The position numbers and the translations under genes are program-made. A stretch of 64,000 nt of DNA from an uncultured Muribaculaceae bacterium (GTDB lineage: Bacteria; Bacteroidota; Bacteroidia; Bacteroidales; Muribaculaceae), in contig CAJUBL010000002.1 in NCBI GenBank assembly GCA_910584665.1, positions 1-64,000 on the forward strand, written 5' to 3'. Below, in pieces: positions 46,520 through 55,553 of this stretch (positions within the stretch are counted from its first letter, which is position 1; each line of letters starts with the position of its first letter). Below the pieces are notes generated by a model. That model was not told the origin of the DNA and did no database searches. It saw nothing but the letters and a program-made list of their open reading frames with translations.

Positions 46520-46757
46520 GGTAAGCGATAACGGAACTGCACTCCGGTTTTTCATTTTACTTGGAGTGTATGTACGCTTAGGCGGGCCGACGTGATGTCG
46601 TCTCCAACTTAGGTGCCGTTGTCATAATGTAAGTATGATATAATCTCTACACTTGAAGTTGTATTAACAACTAAATCTTTTTAAATCACAAATCATGCCT
46701 TTTGGCTTTAGTCCCGGTACTCCCTGTTTGAAGAGAGTCCCGGACTTTCTTTTTATA
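46520..46757 (+). ncRNA. Candidate structured small RNA (unidentified)
   Basis: About 240 nt between a consensus promoter and a terminator, with no convincing gene. Stems that can form include taagcg (46522-46527) with cgctta (46575-46580) around cactcc/ggagtg (46540-46545 with 46563-46568), CGAC/GTCG around 46588-46600, and gataacgg (46527-46534) with ccgttgtc (46616-46623), the last competing with the first hairpin. A small AGTTGT/ACAACT hairpin at 46657-46672 followed by a T-rich run could be an earlier end. It may be an independent RNA such as a 6S-type regulator, or a leader of the sigma gene; I do not recognise a known family with certainty. Confidence 0.45.
46710..46757 (+). terminator. 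Terminator at the end of the candidate small RNA
   Basis: 46710-46722 pairs with 46735-46746 (AGTCC/GGACT outer, GG/CC and ACTC/GAGT inner, with one bulge and one mismatch), loop 12 nt, followed by TTCTTTTTATA. It lies upstream of a second promoter that serves the sigma gene. Confidence 0.7.
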
Positions 46758-46772
46758 TACCGTATGATGTAC

Positions 46773-46803
46773 TTGCAGAATAATTTTGATTTGATTAACT
46801 TTG
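46773..46803 (+). promoter_or_regulatory. Consensus promoter of the ECF sigma operon
   Basis: TTG 46773-46775, 20-nt spacer, TAACTTTG 46796-46803. The -7 octamer and spacer length equal those of the small-RNA promoter. Start would be near 46810, 33 nt before the first ATG. Confidence 0.7.
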
Positions 46804-46842
46804 TCGTTGTCCCCAATGTTGTAATACCATGGTATAATAAAT

Positions 46843-47415
46843 ATGTATGATAAGCTCGGAAATATGAAGTTTGATGAAGCACATCACATCTTTTCCAGTC
46901 TGTATGACGCATACTGGAAAAAAGTGCTTCATTTCACGCGTCTGTACCTTACTGATGCATATGAACAGGAGGAGGTGGTACAGGAGGCATTCATAAGATT
47001 ATGGGAGATGCGTTCCAGAATAGACGATGTGAGCAATATAGACGGGCTGCTTTTTATAATTACACGCAACCTTATTTTTGACCGTCATCGGAGGTCGCTG
47101 AATGAGATTGCGCTGAAACAGGATCTTGCATCGGTTGTTGAGGAGGAATATGATATTGAAGGGCAGATAGATGCCGTGGATCTCAGAGAATACATTGATA
47201 AGCTTATCGCTTTGTTGCCCGAACGTCAGCGCCAGGCTTTTGTACTGAGCCGTTATCATTATATGAGTATCAGGGAAATTGCCGGAAAAATGAATATTTC
47301 GGAGAGAGGAGTGGAGAGAAATATATATCTGGCGCTTAAATTCCTGCGTAAGCATCTTCCGATGTTTATTGTTTTCATGGAATGCGCCTGCCGCCAGTCC
47401 AGAGGGATATCATGA
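46843..47415 (+). CDS. ECF-type RNA polymerase sigma factor (PUL 2)
   Basis: A 190-residue sigma-70 family protein with region 2 (IFSSLYDAYWKKVLHFTRLYLTDAYEQEEVVQEAFIRLWEM) and region 4 (LIALLPERQRQAFVLSRYHYMSIREIAGKMNISERGVERNIYLALKFLRKHL). Region 1.1 and 3 are absent, as in extracytoplasmic-function sigmas. Together with the FecR-like gene 131 nt downstream and a SusC bearing an STN domain, it forms the classic trans-envelope circuit: glycan binding at SusC signals through the anti-sigma to free the sigma. A second Met at 46864 (MKFDEAHH) is an equally good start. Confidence 0.94.
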   Translation: MYDKLGNMKFDEAHHIFSSLYDAYWKKVLHFTRLYLTDAYEQEEVVQEAFIRLWEMRSRIDDVSNIDGLLFIITRNLIFDRHRRSLNEIALKQDLASVVEEEYDIEGQIDAVDLREYIDKLIALLPERQRQAFVLSRYHYMSIREIAGKMNISERGVERNIYLALKFLRKHLPMFIVFMECACRQSRGIS

Positions 47416-47546
47416 ATATCCGGTGATGATATAATTACAGGATTTTACTTAAAAAGAATCAGCAAAAATAAAAAACAATGTAGTAGTCGGGTTCCGGGTG
47501 GCGTATTAATTATGTAAACGTCACAATAGCGGCGCTTGATTACATT

Positions 47547-48461
47547 ATGCACAATAACCTTAAACTGATATCTTCATGGGAACCGTTTCTCAACCTGTTG
47601 CGACGCATGTGGGATACTCCCGGTGATTCTGACTCAATTGATAACGAAGCCGAGATAAAGGAACGTATCTGGGACGGCATTGTGGCCGGTATCAGGCACC
47701 GTGACTACAGAAAAGTACTGTTGTTAAAACGTATTGCCGCAGCGGCATGTGTAGTGCTGTGTTTTACTGTTTCGGCCTGGTTTCTGATTCCCGCCATAGA
47801 CGATAATTCCAGCTCCGGTTATTTTGCCGCAAATGAAGGACAGACATCGGCTGGTCCTCTTGAATACGTGTTGCCTGACGGTACTCAGGTATGGCTTGAG
47901 GACGGAAGTACACTCACTCTGCCGGAGGATTTCCGGACCAGGCGCCGCGTTAATCTTACCGGCAACGCAACCTTTGATGTCGCTAAAGTCAGTGGAAGCA
48001 ATTTCACAGTTGTTGTGGATGATTCCGAGATACTTGTCAGGGGGACCTGTTTCTCGGTGCATGACGGCGCGGACATTAACCTTACTCTATATCGCGGAGC
48101 CGTCGAGTTCATACCCTCGGACAGTGACGTACCTATAGAATTGAAGCCCTCACAGAGGCTTACATATCATCAGGAAAGCGGCGATATAACTGTCCGGAAT
48201 ATTTCGTCACATCTGCAGTGGGAGAACGGTTCATATAAACTGTCGCAGATCGAGCTTACCGAACTGGCCGAATTTATAGAATCACGTTACGATGTAAAGA
48301 TCTCTCTTTCCGGCAATTTATGTGACGGGAACCTCCGTATGACCGGAGGTGTGCGTTACGATGAACCGGTCGATTCGATTCTCGGCCGTATCTGCTATGT
48401 GTTCAGACTTGACTGTGTGAGAGACGGCAGGAATTATGTCCTGTCTGAATGTGCCGAATAA
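47547..48461 (+). CDS. FecR-family anti-sigma factor (PUL 2)
   Basis: A 304-residue single-pass inner-membrane protein. Residues about 1-58 face the cytoplasm and bind the sigma factor, a membrane helix follows (IAAAACVVLCFTVSAWFLIP), and the periplasmic FecR domain has PLEYVLPDGTQVWLEDGSTLTLPEDF and NLTGNATFDVAKVSGSNFTVVVDDSEILVRGTCFSV. The C-terminal DUF4974-like part (LTELAEFIESRYDVKISLSGNL) resembles an STN/secretin fold that contacts the SusC signalling domain. It lies between the sigma and SusC genes. No TAnnTTTG element is evident before it, so it is probably co-transcribed with the sigma gene. Confidence 0.93.
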   Translation: MHNNLKLISSWEPFLNLLRRMWDTPGDSDSIDNEAEIKERIWDGIVAGIRHRDYRKVLLLKRIAAAACVVLCFTVSAWFLIPAIDDNSSSGYFAANEGQTSAGPLEYVLPDGTQVWLEDGSTLTLPEDFRTRRRVNLTGNATFDVAKVSGSNFTVVVDDSEILVRGTCFSVHDGADINLTLYRGAVEFIPSDSDVPIELKPSQRLTYHQESGDITVRNISSHLQWENGSYKLSQIELTELAEFIESRYDVKISLSGNLCDGNLRMTGGVRYDEPVDSILGRICYVFRLDCVRDGRNYVLSECAE

Positions 48462-48560
48462 TACCATGTAAACCTGCCCTGAATAATACCGCCATTGCTG
48501 TCAAACGATAGCATAATCATAATATGAATGAATAAGATCGACGATAAAACGCGTCAGGTA

Positions 48561-48596
48561 GGTTTGTTGATAAATCAATTAATTCTATAATAAACC
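48561..48596 (+). promoter_or_regulatory. Stem-loop in the SusC2 leader
   Basis: ggtttgtt (48561-48568) pairs with aataaacc (48589-48596) with one G-U pair, just before the SusC2 start at 48609. The 147-nt gap 48462-48608 has no TAnnTTTG element, consistent with transcription by the ECF sigma, though I cannot define its promoter. Confidence 0.35.
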
Positions 48597-48608
48597 AATT
48601 ATTCAACA

Positions 48609-51600
48609 ATGAATCCAATTCCAAACATGCGGTTGACAACGCTGAGGCGGTTTGTCGCAGCCATGCTGTTATCGGTTGTCGGTGTTATACAGGGTACCGG
48701 CCAGATAGCGGTCAAAGGAGAAAAAATGAGTATTCCCGAGGCTATCAGACAGATAGAGAAGGGGAGCGGTTACACATTCTCTTTCAATGCCGATGATTTT
48801 ATGGGAATGCAGCCTCTGACATTTGATTGTGACGGAGACATCGACAAAGTTCTGTCATGCGTTTTCAGCGGTACCGACATCGAATGGCAGATCAGAGGCA
48901 ATGAAATCAGCCTCAAGCGCGCTGCAAAGGCTCAGAAAGCTGACGCCGCATCCGGGCGCAGGCGCATGGTATCAGGCACGGTGATAGACGGTACCAATGA
49001 AGAACCTCTCATAGGAGCCATAATCAGAGTAAAAGGGACCAATACGACGGCAGCCACTGATATAGACGGTCACTTCGATATAACGTTTTCAGGTAAAAAA
49101 TGTACACTCGAGATTTCATATATGGGGTATTCCAGGCAGTCGGTATATATAACCGATCAGGGAAATATCACGGTCACAATGTTGCCGGCAAATGAGATGC
49201 TCAGCGAAGTGGTCGTAGTCGGTGCGGGTACACAGAAAAAGATTTCGGTGACAGGTGCCATCGCTACCGTCAAGGGTACCGAATTTCGTGCACCGTCATC
49301 CAACCTCACCAACAATCTTGCCGGCAAACTTGCCGGTGTGATAGCTGTGACCAACAGCGGTGAGCCCGGAAGCTCCTCAAGTTTCTATATCCGTGGAATC
49401 AATACATTCGGCGGACGAACCGCTCCGCTTATACTTCTCGACGGAGTGGAAATATCGTCGTCCGATCTTAATAATATTCCTCCTGAGAATATTGAAAGTT
49501 TCTCAATCCTTAAGGATGCGTCCGCAACCGCTATTTATGGAGCCCGCGGTGCCAACGGTGTGATGCTCGTGACTACAAAGAACGGTGAGGAGAACACCAA
49601 GGCACGTATCTCGGTAACATACGAGCACTCAGTCCTCAAGCCTGTCAATATGGTCGAATATGCCGACGGTCCCACATATATGGATACATATAACTATGCC
49701 CGGCAGTTACGTAATCCGGGGATCACACCCAAATATTCGGCAGAACGCATCCAGGCCACCCGCGAAGGGCTCAGTCCGTATCTTTATCCTGACGTGGACT
49801 GGCGCGGTCTTATGATGAAGAAACTGACCCAGAGCCAGCGGGCCAATATCAACATTACCGGCGGCGGATCGCGTGTCACATACTACATGTCGCTGCAGAT
49901 GAACCATGACAGCGGAGCGCTCGATGTTCCCAAAAATTATTCGCTCAACAACAATCACAATCTGTATCGGTACATATTTCAGAACAATATCGAATATAAG
50001 GTGACGTCTGCGACCAGACTCGGCATGCGTATCAATGCGCAGATATCTCATCAGAAGTCTCCCGATACATCTTCTAAGGAAATATTCCAGCAGGTGCAGT
50101 ACAACAACCCTGTGGATTATCCTGCGGTTTATCCCGATGATGGCAGCGGACATATAAAATTCGGCTCGGATGTCATAGCCTCGGGCAGCTATTTCACCAA
50201 TCCGTATGCCAATATGCTGAACTCATTCAAGGAGTCTAACGAAAACAAACTGAATGTGTCGATCAATCTTGATCAGAAACTGGATTTCATCACTAAGGGA
50301 CTGTCTTTTACAGCACTTGTCAATTTCAACAGCTGGTATTATTCATCCTATACGCGCGGACTTAAGCCCTACTACTATCGTGTACAGCCCGGCAGCTATA
50401 ACCCGGCATCCGATACATATATGCTCGAGCAATTGCAGAAAGGAGAGGATTTCATCAGCGAGTCAAGCATATACAAGACCGGCAACAATCTCTTCTACTT
50501 TGATGCCCGCATGAATTACAGCCGTAGTTTCGGACAGCACTCTGTCACGGGTATGCTCATGTACATGATGCGTGAGAGTCGTAACAATATTTTGCCGAGC
50601 CGTAATCAGGGATTCTCAGGCCGTGTGACATACGACTTCGATCATCGCTATCTGTTTGAGTTCAACTTCGGATATAACGGTACGGAGCGTCTGGCAAAGA
50701 ATGACCGTTACGAGTTCTTCCCTGCGGCATCAGTAGGCTGGGTCATCAGCAATGAAAAGTTCTGGAAGCCTCTTAATCAGGTAGTCTCACACATGAAACT
50801 GCGTGCGTCATACGGTCTGGTGGGATCAGACGAGACAGGCATCAATGCGGGAGCGCCTTATTACATGTACCGTTACGGAGTGGCGCTATACGGGCAGAAC
50901 GCCTACGGCAGGACATTCTTCAAAACCGGTATGACACCGTCCAACGCTTTCGAGGGGTCGGGTCCTGAAATAACATCCTATCCCGTTGTCAACGGCTCCT
51001 GGGAGCGTTCCAGACAGTTTGATGCCGGTGTCGACCTGAGACTTTTCAATTCACTGTCTGTCACGTTCGATTATTTCAATTATAAGCGTGACCGCATACT
51101 GCTTCAGAGAGCCTCCTTCCCTTCGGTCATGGGTTATCAGGGTGTAAAACCCTGGAGCAACATGGGCAAGGTTGACAACCATGGCTTCGAGCTGAGTGTC
51201 AACTGGATAAAGCGTATTAACAAAGATCTGTCGGTCGATCTGCGTGGAAACTTCACTTACACCGAGAACAAGGTGATCTACAAGGATGAACCCGATTATC
51301 CCTATACATGGCAGGTGGAGACCGGAAAGCCTCTCGGTGCCACTTTCGGGTTCATTGCCGACGGATTGTTCATCGATCAGAATGACATCGACAGCCATGC
51401 CGATCAGTCTTATTTCGGATCTAAGCTGATACAGCCCGGTGATATAAAATACCGCGATGTCAACGGAGACGGCAAGATCAACGACATGGACCGCGTGATG
51501 CTGTCACCATACGGACGCGCACCGCGCATCCAGTACGGATTCGGTGCCAGCGTACAGTGGCGCAGTTTTGACTTCAGTGTGTTCTTCAACGGATCGGCCA

Positions 51601-51980
51601 AGCGCAGGATAATGCTCGATCCGGCCCAGTTGCAGCCTTTCAACCAGATGTACACCGCCGACCGCAACCTCATGCAGTGGATTGCCGACAGTCACTGGCA
51701 GGATGGAGGTGATAACTCTAATGTGGCATGGCCACGTATGGGTGTGCTTCAGGCCGAATATGAGAACAACCTCAATCCGAGTTCCTTCTGGATGAAGAAA
51801 GCCGATTTCATCCGCTTCAAGACTCTGGAGATCGGCTATACCTGGAAATTCATGCGAGTCTACTTCAGCGGTGACAATATCGCCGTGTGGTCTCCATTCA
51901 AGTATTGGGATCCGGAGCTTGACTACAACACGTACCCTCTCAACCGCACTTTCAACATAGGCGTACAATGTCATTTCTAA
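48609..51980 (+). CDS. SusC/RagA TonB-dependent transporter with STN signalling domain (PUL 2)
   Basis: A 1123-residue outer-membrane protein. A signal-like N-terminus (LRRFVAAMLLSVVGVIQGTGQ) is followed by an STN domain (EAIRQIEKGSGYTFSFNADDFMGMQPLTFDCDGDIDKVLSCVFSGTDIEWQIRGNEISLK, residues about 40-100), then CarboxypepD_reg (VSGTVIDGTNEEPLIGAIIRVKGTNTTAATDIDGHF), TonB box (LSEVVVVGAGTQKK), plug (FYIRGINTFGGRTAPLILLDGVE) and barrel ending in FNIGVQCHF. STN domains pass the substrate signal to FecR-type anti-sigmas, matching the upstream gene pair. It is homologous to the PUL 1 SusC but longer by this domain. The Met at 48609 and one at 48627 are both possible starts. Confidence 0.97.
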   Translation: MNPIPNMRLTTLRRFVAAMLLSVVGVIQGTGQIAVKGEKMSIPEAIRQIEKGSGYTFSFNADDFMGMQPLTFDCDGDIDKVLSCVFSGTDIEWQIRGNEISLKRAAKAQKADAASGRRRMVSGTVIDGTNEEPLIGAIIRVKGTNTTAATDIDGHFDITFSGKKCTLEISYMGYSRQSVYITDQGNITVTMLPANEMLSEVVVVGAGTQKKISVTGAIATVKGTEFRAPSSNLTNNLAGKLAGVIAVTNSGEPGSSSSFYIRGINTFGGRTAPLILLDGVEISSSDLNNIPPENIESFSILKDASATAIYGARGANGVMLVTTKNGEENTKARISVTYEHSVLKPVNMVEYADGPTYMDTYNYARQLRNPGITPKYSAERIQATREGLSPYLYPDVDWRGLMMKKLTQSQRANINITGGGSRVTYYMSLQMNHDSGALDVPKNYSLNNNHNLYRYIFQNNIEYKVTSATRLGMRINAQISHQKSPDTSSKEIFQQVQYNNPVDYPAVYPDDGSGHIKFGSDVIASGSYFTNPYANMLNSFKESNENKLNVSINLDQKLDFITKGLSFTALVNFNSWYYSSYTRGLKPYYYRVQPGSYNPASDTYMLEQLQKGEDFISESSIYKTGNNLFYFDARMNYSRSFGQHSVTGMLMYMMRESRNNILPSRNQGFSGRVTYDFDHRYLFEFNFGYNGTERLAKNDRYEFFPAASVGWVISNEKFWKPLNQVVSHMKLRASYGLVGSDETGINAGAPYYMYRYGVALYGQNAYGRTFFKTGMTPSNAFEGSGPEITSYPVVNGSWERSRQFDAGVDLRLFNSLSVTFDYFNYKRDRILLQRASFPSVMGYQGVKPWSNMGKVDNHGFELSVNWIKRINKDLSVDLRGNFTYTENKVIYKDEPDYPYTWQVETGKPLGATFGFIADGLFIDQNDIDSHADQSYFGSKLIQPGDIKYRDVNGDGKINDMDRVMLSPYGRAPRIQYGFGASVQWRSFDFSVFFNGSAKRRIMLDPAQLQPFNQMYTADRNLMQWIADSHWQDGGDNSNVAWPRMGVLQAEYENNLNPSSFWMKKADFIRFKTLEIGYTWKFMRVYFSGDNIAVWSPFKYWDPELDYNTYPLNRTFNIGVQCHF

Positions 51981-52011
51981 AGAATTGCAAACCAATAGAA
52001 TAATAAGAACA

Positions 52012-53973
52012 ATGAACAGATATCTAAAAAACTTCATAATGGCGTCGTGTACAGGGGCACTGTTGCTGTCAGGCATGACGGCATGCAGTTATCTTGACGT
52101 GGTTCCGGTTGAGACACCGGACCGTGACGACATGCTGACCGATCCGGCAAGCGCCCTCCGTTACCTGTATGGATGCTACGGCCCGATACAGAACGAGAAA
52201 ACACAGAAACTGCGTTATTCCAATGCCCACTTCGGCAGTGACGAGATGGTGGAATGTGTCAGTGTATATGATGACTTCCGTCGTTTTCAGGGTGACCAGA
52301 TCACCGGAGCTAATTCAGGCCAGTACGGCGTATGGAACGATTTCATCAACGGCATCGGTTATTGCAACCAGTTCCTGGCCGATATTTCGGAAGCTGAAAT
52401 CCCCAATCTGAATCTGAAGGACAAGTCACAGTATATCGCTGAGGCCAAGTTTCTGAAAGCTTACTATCATTTCCAGCTGCTGAACTATTGCGGACCAGTT
52501 CCGATCATGGATTCTCAGCTTCCGATGGACATGAAGAAAGGAGATCTGCCCGGTCGGAATCATTTCGATGCCGTGGTGGAATATGTCGTACGTCTCTGCG
52601 GGGAGGCCTGTCCCAATCTGCCTGACAACTTCGATGACCAGCGCTATTACGGACGTGCCACGAAGTCTGTATGCCGCATGCTCGAAGCCAAAGTGCGGGT
52701 ACTGGCAGCCTCTCCGCTATGGAACGGCCAGTTCCCGTATCCGGCATGGCGTAATACAAATTACGAAACGCCCGGCTACGGCACCGCGCTTTTCAGCTCA
52801 TCATATGATCCTGAAAAATGGAAACTCGCCCATGATGCATGTCTTGCCGCTATACAGGAGGCCGAAGCCGCCGGTCACAGACTGCTCGACATGGCCACAT
52901 CCGAGGCTCTTCGCGCCAATGACAAGATACCGTTGCCTGCGATTCCCGGTATAGATAATTCCACACCCGAAGGTGAGGAGTTTGCCAAGCGTGTGATGCT
53001 GATGCGTTATGTCGGTGCGGCACGTCCCGACCAAGGCAACCTCGAATATATATGGGCCTCGCTCGACATTAACAACTATTGGGCCGCATCACCGGCTTCA
53101 ATACCCCACTATGTAATGAACGACGAGAAAGGACAGCCCGGGGGCGGATGGGGGATGATGAATCCAACCCTATACACCGTAGAGCATTTCTTGACAAAGC
53201 AAGGAAAGCTGCCCATCGACGACATGGAGTTCCCGCGCGAATACGAATGGTTCACATCGGCCGGACTGGATAATCCCGACATCATTAAGCTTTGTGTCGG
53301 ACGTGAACCGCGTTTCTATGCCTCGGTTTCATTTGACGGCGATGAGTATTCTCCGGTGATAGCCGCCGGCAGTCCGCTGATAGTGAGGGCCAGGGACTCC
53401 AGCCAGTGCGGTTACAACCTCGAGAAGTTTGGACAGAACAACCAGAGCCAGACCGGTTTCTGGAATAAGAAAATGGTTCATCCGAATATCCGTTACAGCA
53501 ATCCGGGGATGAGCAGCAACGTGGGAAATATGGAGAACCGTCCCTATCCTATCTTTCGGCTGGCCGATCTGTATCTCATGATGGCGGAGAGTTGCGCGCA
53601 TCTCGGCGGGAGTTATATTGCCGAAGGTCTGGAATATCTTAACCGTGTGAGGGAGCGTGCCGGTATTCCCGAAATCGAATCAGTCTCGGCCGATGAAATG
53701 GTGAAGACTGTTCTTGACGAGCGTTTCGCCGAGCTTTACATGGAGGGAATGCGCCTTGAGGATATACGGCGTAATGTGCAGGGACAGCAGCAGATGAGCG
53801 GCAACTGCTACCGTGGACTGAACGCCATGGTCAAGGATCCTTCGTTCGAGGAGTTCAATACCCCGACACAGATCAATCAGAGCCTCAAGTGGAACAACCG
53901 TATGTATCTCCAGCCTATTCCCGATGCAGAGGTATATGCCAACCCGCAGATGATCCAGGCTCCCGGATATTGA
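52012..53973 (+). CDS. SusD/RagB-family outer-membrane lipoprotein (PUL 2)
   Basis: A 653-residue SusD-like protein from ATG at 52012 (MNRYLKNFIMASCTGALLL), with lipobox MTAC. SusD motifs: AKFLKAYYHFQLLNYCGPVPI, VCRMLEAKVRVLAASPLWNGQFPYPAW, IFRLADLYLMMAESCAHLGG, YLNRVRERAGIPEI and FAELYMEGMRLEDIRR. It shares the SPLWNGQFPY...FRNTNFETPGYGT-type stretch with the PUL 1 SusD, so the two pairs are related. A TTG at 51985 also opens this frame, but the ATG with a following signal peptide is preferred. It lies 31 nt after SusC and forms the glycan-capture lid. Confidence 0.96.
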   Translation: MNRYLKNFIMASCTGALLLSGMTACSYLDVVPVETPDRDDMLTDPASALRYLYGCYGPIQNEKTQKLRYSNAHFGSDEMVECVSVYDDFRRFQGDQITGANSGQYGVWNDFINGIGYCNQFLADISEAEIPNLNLKDKSQYIAEAKFLKAYYHFQLLNYCGPVPIMDSQLPMDMKKGDLPGRNHFDAVVEYVVRLCGEACPNLPDNFDDQRYYGRATKSVCRMLEAKVRVLAASPLWNGQFPYPAWRNTNYETPGYGTALFSSSYDPEKWKLAHDACLAAIQEAEAAGHRLLDMATSEALRANDKIPLPAIPGIDNSTPEGEEFAKRVMLMRYVGAARPDQGNLEYIWASLDINNYWAASPASIPHYVMNDEKGQPGGGWGMMNPTLYTVEHFLTKQGKLPIDDMEFPREYEWFTSAGLDNPDIIKLCVGREPRFYASVSFDGDEYSPVIAAGSPLIVRARDSSQCGYNLEKFGQNNQSQTGFWNKKMVHPNIRYSNPGMSSNVGNMENRPYPIFRLADLYLMMAESCAHLGGSYIAEGLEYLNRVRERAGIPEIESVSADEMVKTVLDERFAELYMEGMRLEDIRRNVQGQQQMSGNCYRGLNAMVKDPSFEEFNTPTQINQSLKWNNRMYLQPIPDAEVYANPQMIQAPGY

Positions 53974-54009
53974 TACCTGAACATTAACCCAACTACAATT
54001 TTTCTACAG

Positions 54010-55431
54010 ATGAAAAGACATATTATAAGAAACCTGTGGTTACCGACAGCCGCTTTGCTGGTGTCGGCAGGATGTGCCGAGAGCGATATACAGGAACTGT
54101 TTCCGTCTGAATACAGTAAGATCCTATATATCAAGGATGCCGGCGACAAGAACGTGACACTGTATGTGACCGGTAAAGATATGGAATATTCGTTCCGGGT
54201 ATGCAAGGGAGGCAGTGACCCGGGGCAGAGCGCGGAGGCACGCGTACAGGTCATGTCACAGGAGGACCTTAATGCTGCATACAGCATACCGTATGGCAAA
54301 CCATACAGACTTCTAACCTCCGATGCCTACTCTATAGGAACACAGGATATCGATTTTGGTCCTGATGACAAGGCTCAGACTGTAAATGTAACCCTTAAGG
54401 TAGACAGGATAAAGGATCTGACTGCCTCTGATAACGAATCTCTGTGGACGTTGCCTATAGAACTTGTCAGCGCTACCGACTCGGTCAACGCAGAGAACAA
54501 CCGTTATGTACTGATCGTAAACGAAGTCAGCGAGCCGCTGATAGGTTTCCGGAAAACAGGAGTGGAAGAGTTTACATGCGACATCAGCACACCGTTCTCC
54601 CTTAAGGTTCCTGTATCCCTTACAGGCGGGGTTGAGAATCAATGGGATATAACAGCTGACATAGGTATTGACACAGACTTTCTCACCGCCTATAATTCGG
54701 CTAACGGCACAGACTATGCTTTACCTGATGTCAGCTATAATGTCAGCACCGGCGTGAGCCTGCCGGGCGACAGGCAGGAGACATCGGTCGATATCTCAAT
54801 TCCGGATTTCGGTCACCGTACGTCAGGCTACATGATGATACCGGTCAGGATAACCGGCACATCGATCTTCTCCATATCTTCCGCCGAGTCGCGGTATGCG
54901 GCGCTTCTTCATCTTGTCGGAAAGAAGTTCGACCGCTCGTCGTGGCAGGCCAGAGCGTGCTCGGAACAGCATTTCGAGCAGTTCGACGGCTGGTCGGAAG
55001 CAGACAGCCGGGCTCAGAATGTGCTTGACGGCGACATAACCACAATATGGCACTACAAGTATGGCAGCAAGGGTGAAGGTACATGTGCCGGACATAATGC
55101 CGGCAAGCATTGTATCATGATCGACACCCGGAGCAGGCGTATGTTCACCCAGATAGGACTTGTACAGCGAGCCGGAGGCGAATGGAACATATTGAAATCT
55201 GTCCGTTTCTGGGTCAGCGACAATGATGCCGTATGGAATGCTAATGCCTCTGAAAAAACAGGATGGACTCCTATAGACGGTATCTACACAATGTCTCCGG
55301 ATACAGATCAGCGCGAACATATTTTTGATATACCGGCGACAGAGGGACGCTACCTCAAGGTCGAGGTTGTGGAATCACTCAAAGGCGGTGATGTAGGAGC
55401 GTTCGCCGAGATATACTGCTACGGTAAATAA
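54010..55431 (+). CDS. DUF1735 / F5-8C surface glycan-binding lipoprotein (PUL 2)
   Basis: A 473-residue lipoprotein (LLVSAGC lipobox, Cys near residue 22). The N-terminal DUF1735 (BT_3987-like) domain covers residues about 25-170 and a second beta-rich domain follows (PLIGFRKTGVEEFTCDISTPFSLKVPVSLTGGVENQWDIT). The C-terminal 140 residues are an F5/8-type-C discoidin module: NVLDGDITTIWHYKYG, TQIGLVQRAGGEWNILKSVRFWVSDN, GRYLKVEVVESLKGGDVGAFAEIYCYG. It is positioned as the surface binder after SusCD and is homologous to the PUL 1 protein at 37439. A hairpin follows it, at 55478-55509. The bound glycan is unknown. Confidence 0.87.
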   Translation: MKRHIIRNLWLPTAALLVSAGCAESDIQELFPSEYSKILYIKDAGDKNVTLYVTGKDMEYSFRVCKGGSDPGQSAEARVQVMSQEDLNAAYSIPYGKPYRLLTSDAYSIGTQDIDFGPDDKAQTVNVTLKVDRIKDLTASDNESLWTLPIELVSATDSVNAENNRYVLIVNEVSEPLIGFRKTGVEEFTCDISTPFSLKVPVSLTGGVENQWDITADIGIDTDFLTAYNSANGTDYALPDVSYNVSTGVSLPGDRQETSVDISIPDFGHRTSGYMMIPVRITGTSIFSISSAESRYAALLHLVGKKFDRSSWQARACSEQHFEQFDGWSEADSRAQNVLDGDITTIWHYKYGSKGEGTCAGHNAGKHCIMIDTRSRRMFTQIGLVQRAGGEWNILKSVRFWVSDNDAVWNANASEKTGWTPIDGIYTMSPDTDQREHIFDIPATEGRYLKVEVVESLKGGDVGAFAEIYCYGK

Positions 55432-55477
55432 AAGGTAATACTTTCAGAAAAAGATTTTTGGGTTTGGCATGGCAAAA

Positions 55478-55509
55478 GGGAACGCCTGCGGTATAATGGT
55501 AGGCTTCCC
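55478..55509 (+). terminator. Intra-operon hairpin after the PUL 2 DUF1735 gene
   Basis: 55478-55487 (gggaacgcct) pairs with 55501-55509 (aggcttccc) with one bulged C. No U-tract directly follows, so partial termination or mRNA processing is more likely than full termination. It matches the position of the PUL 1 hairpin at 37385-37419. Confidence 0.5.
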
Positions 55510-55553
55510 GTTGTCACGCTGATTGATAACAGATTGTTTTTTTATTAATTATT

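Noticed and set aside
46695..46850. A 51-codon open frame starting MPFGFSPG within the candidate small RNA region
   Set aside because: It runs across the terminator hairpin and the sigma-gene promoter, has no plausible ribosome entry and resembles no family I know.
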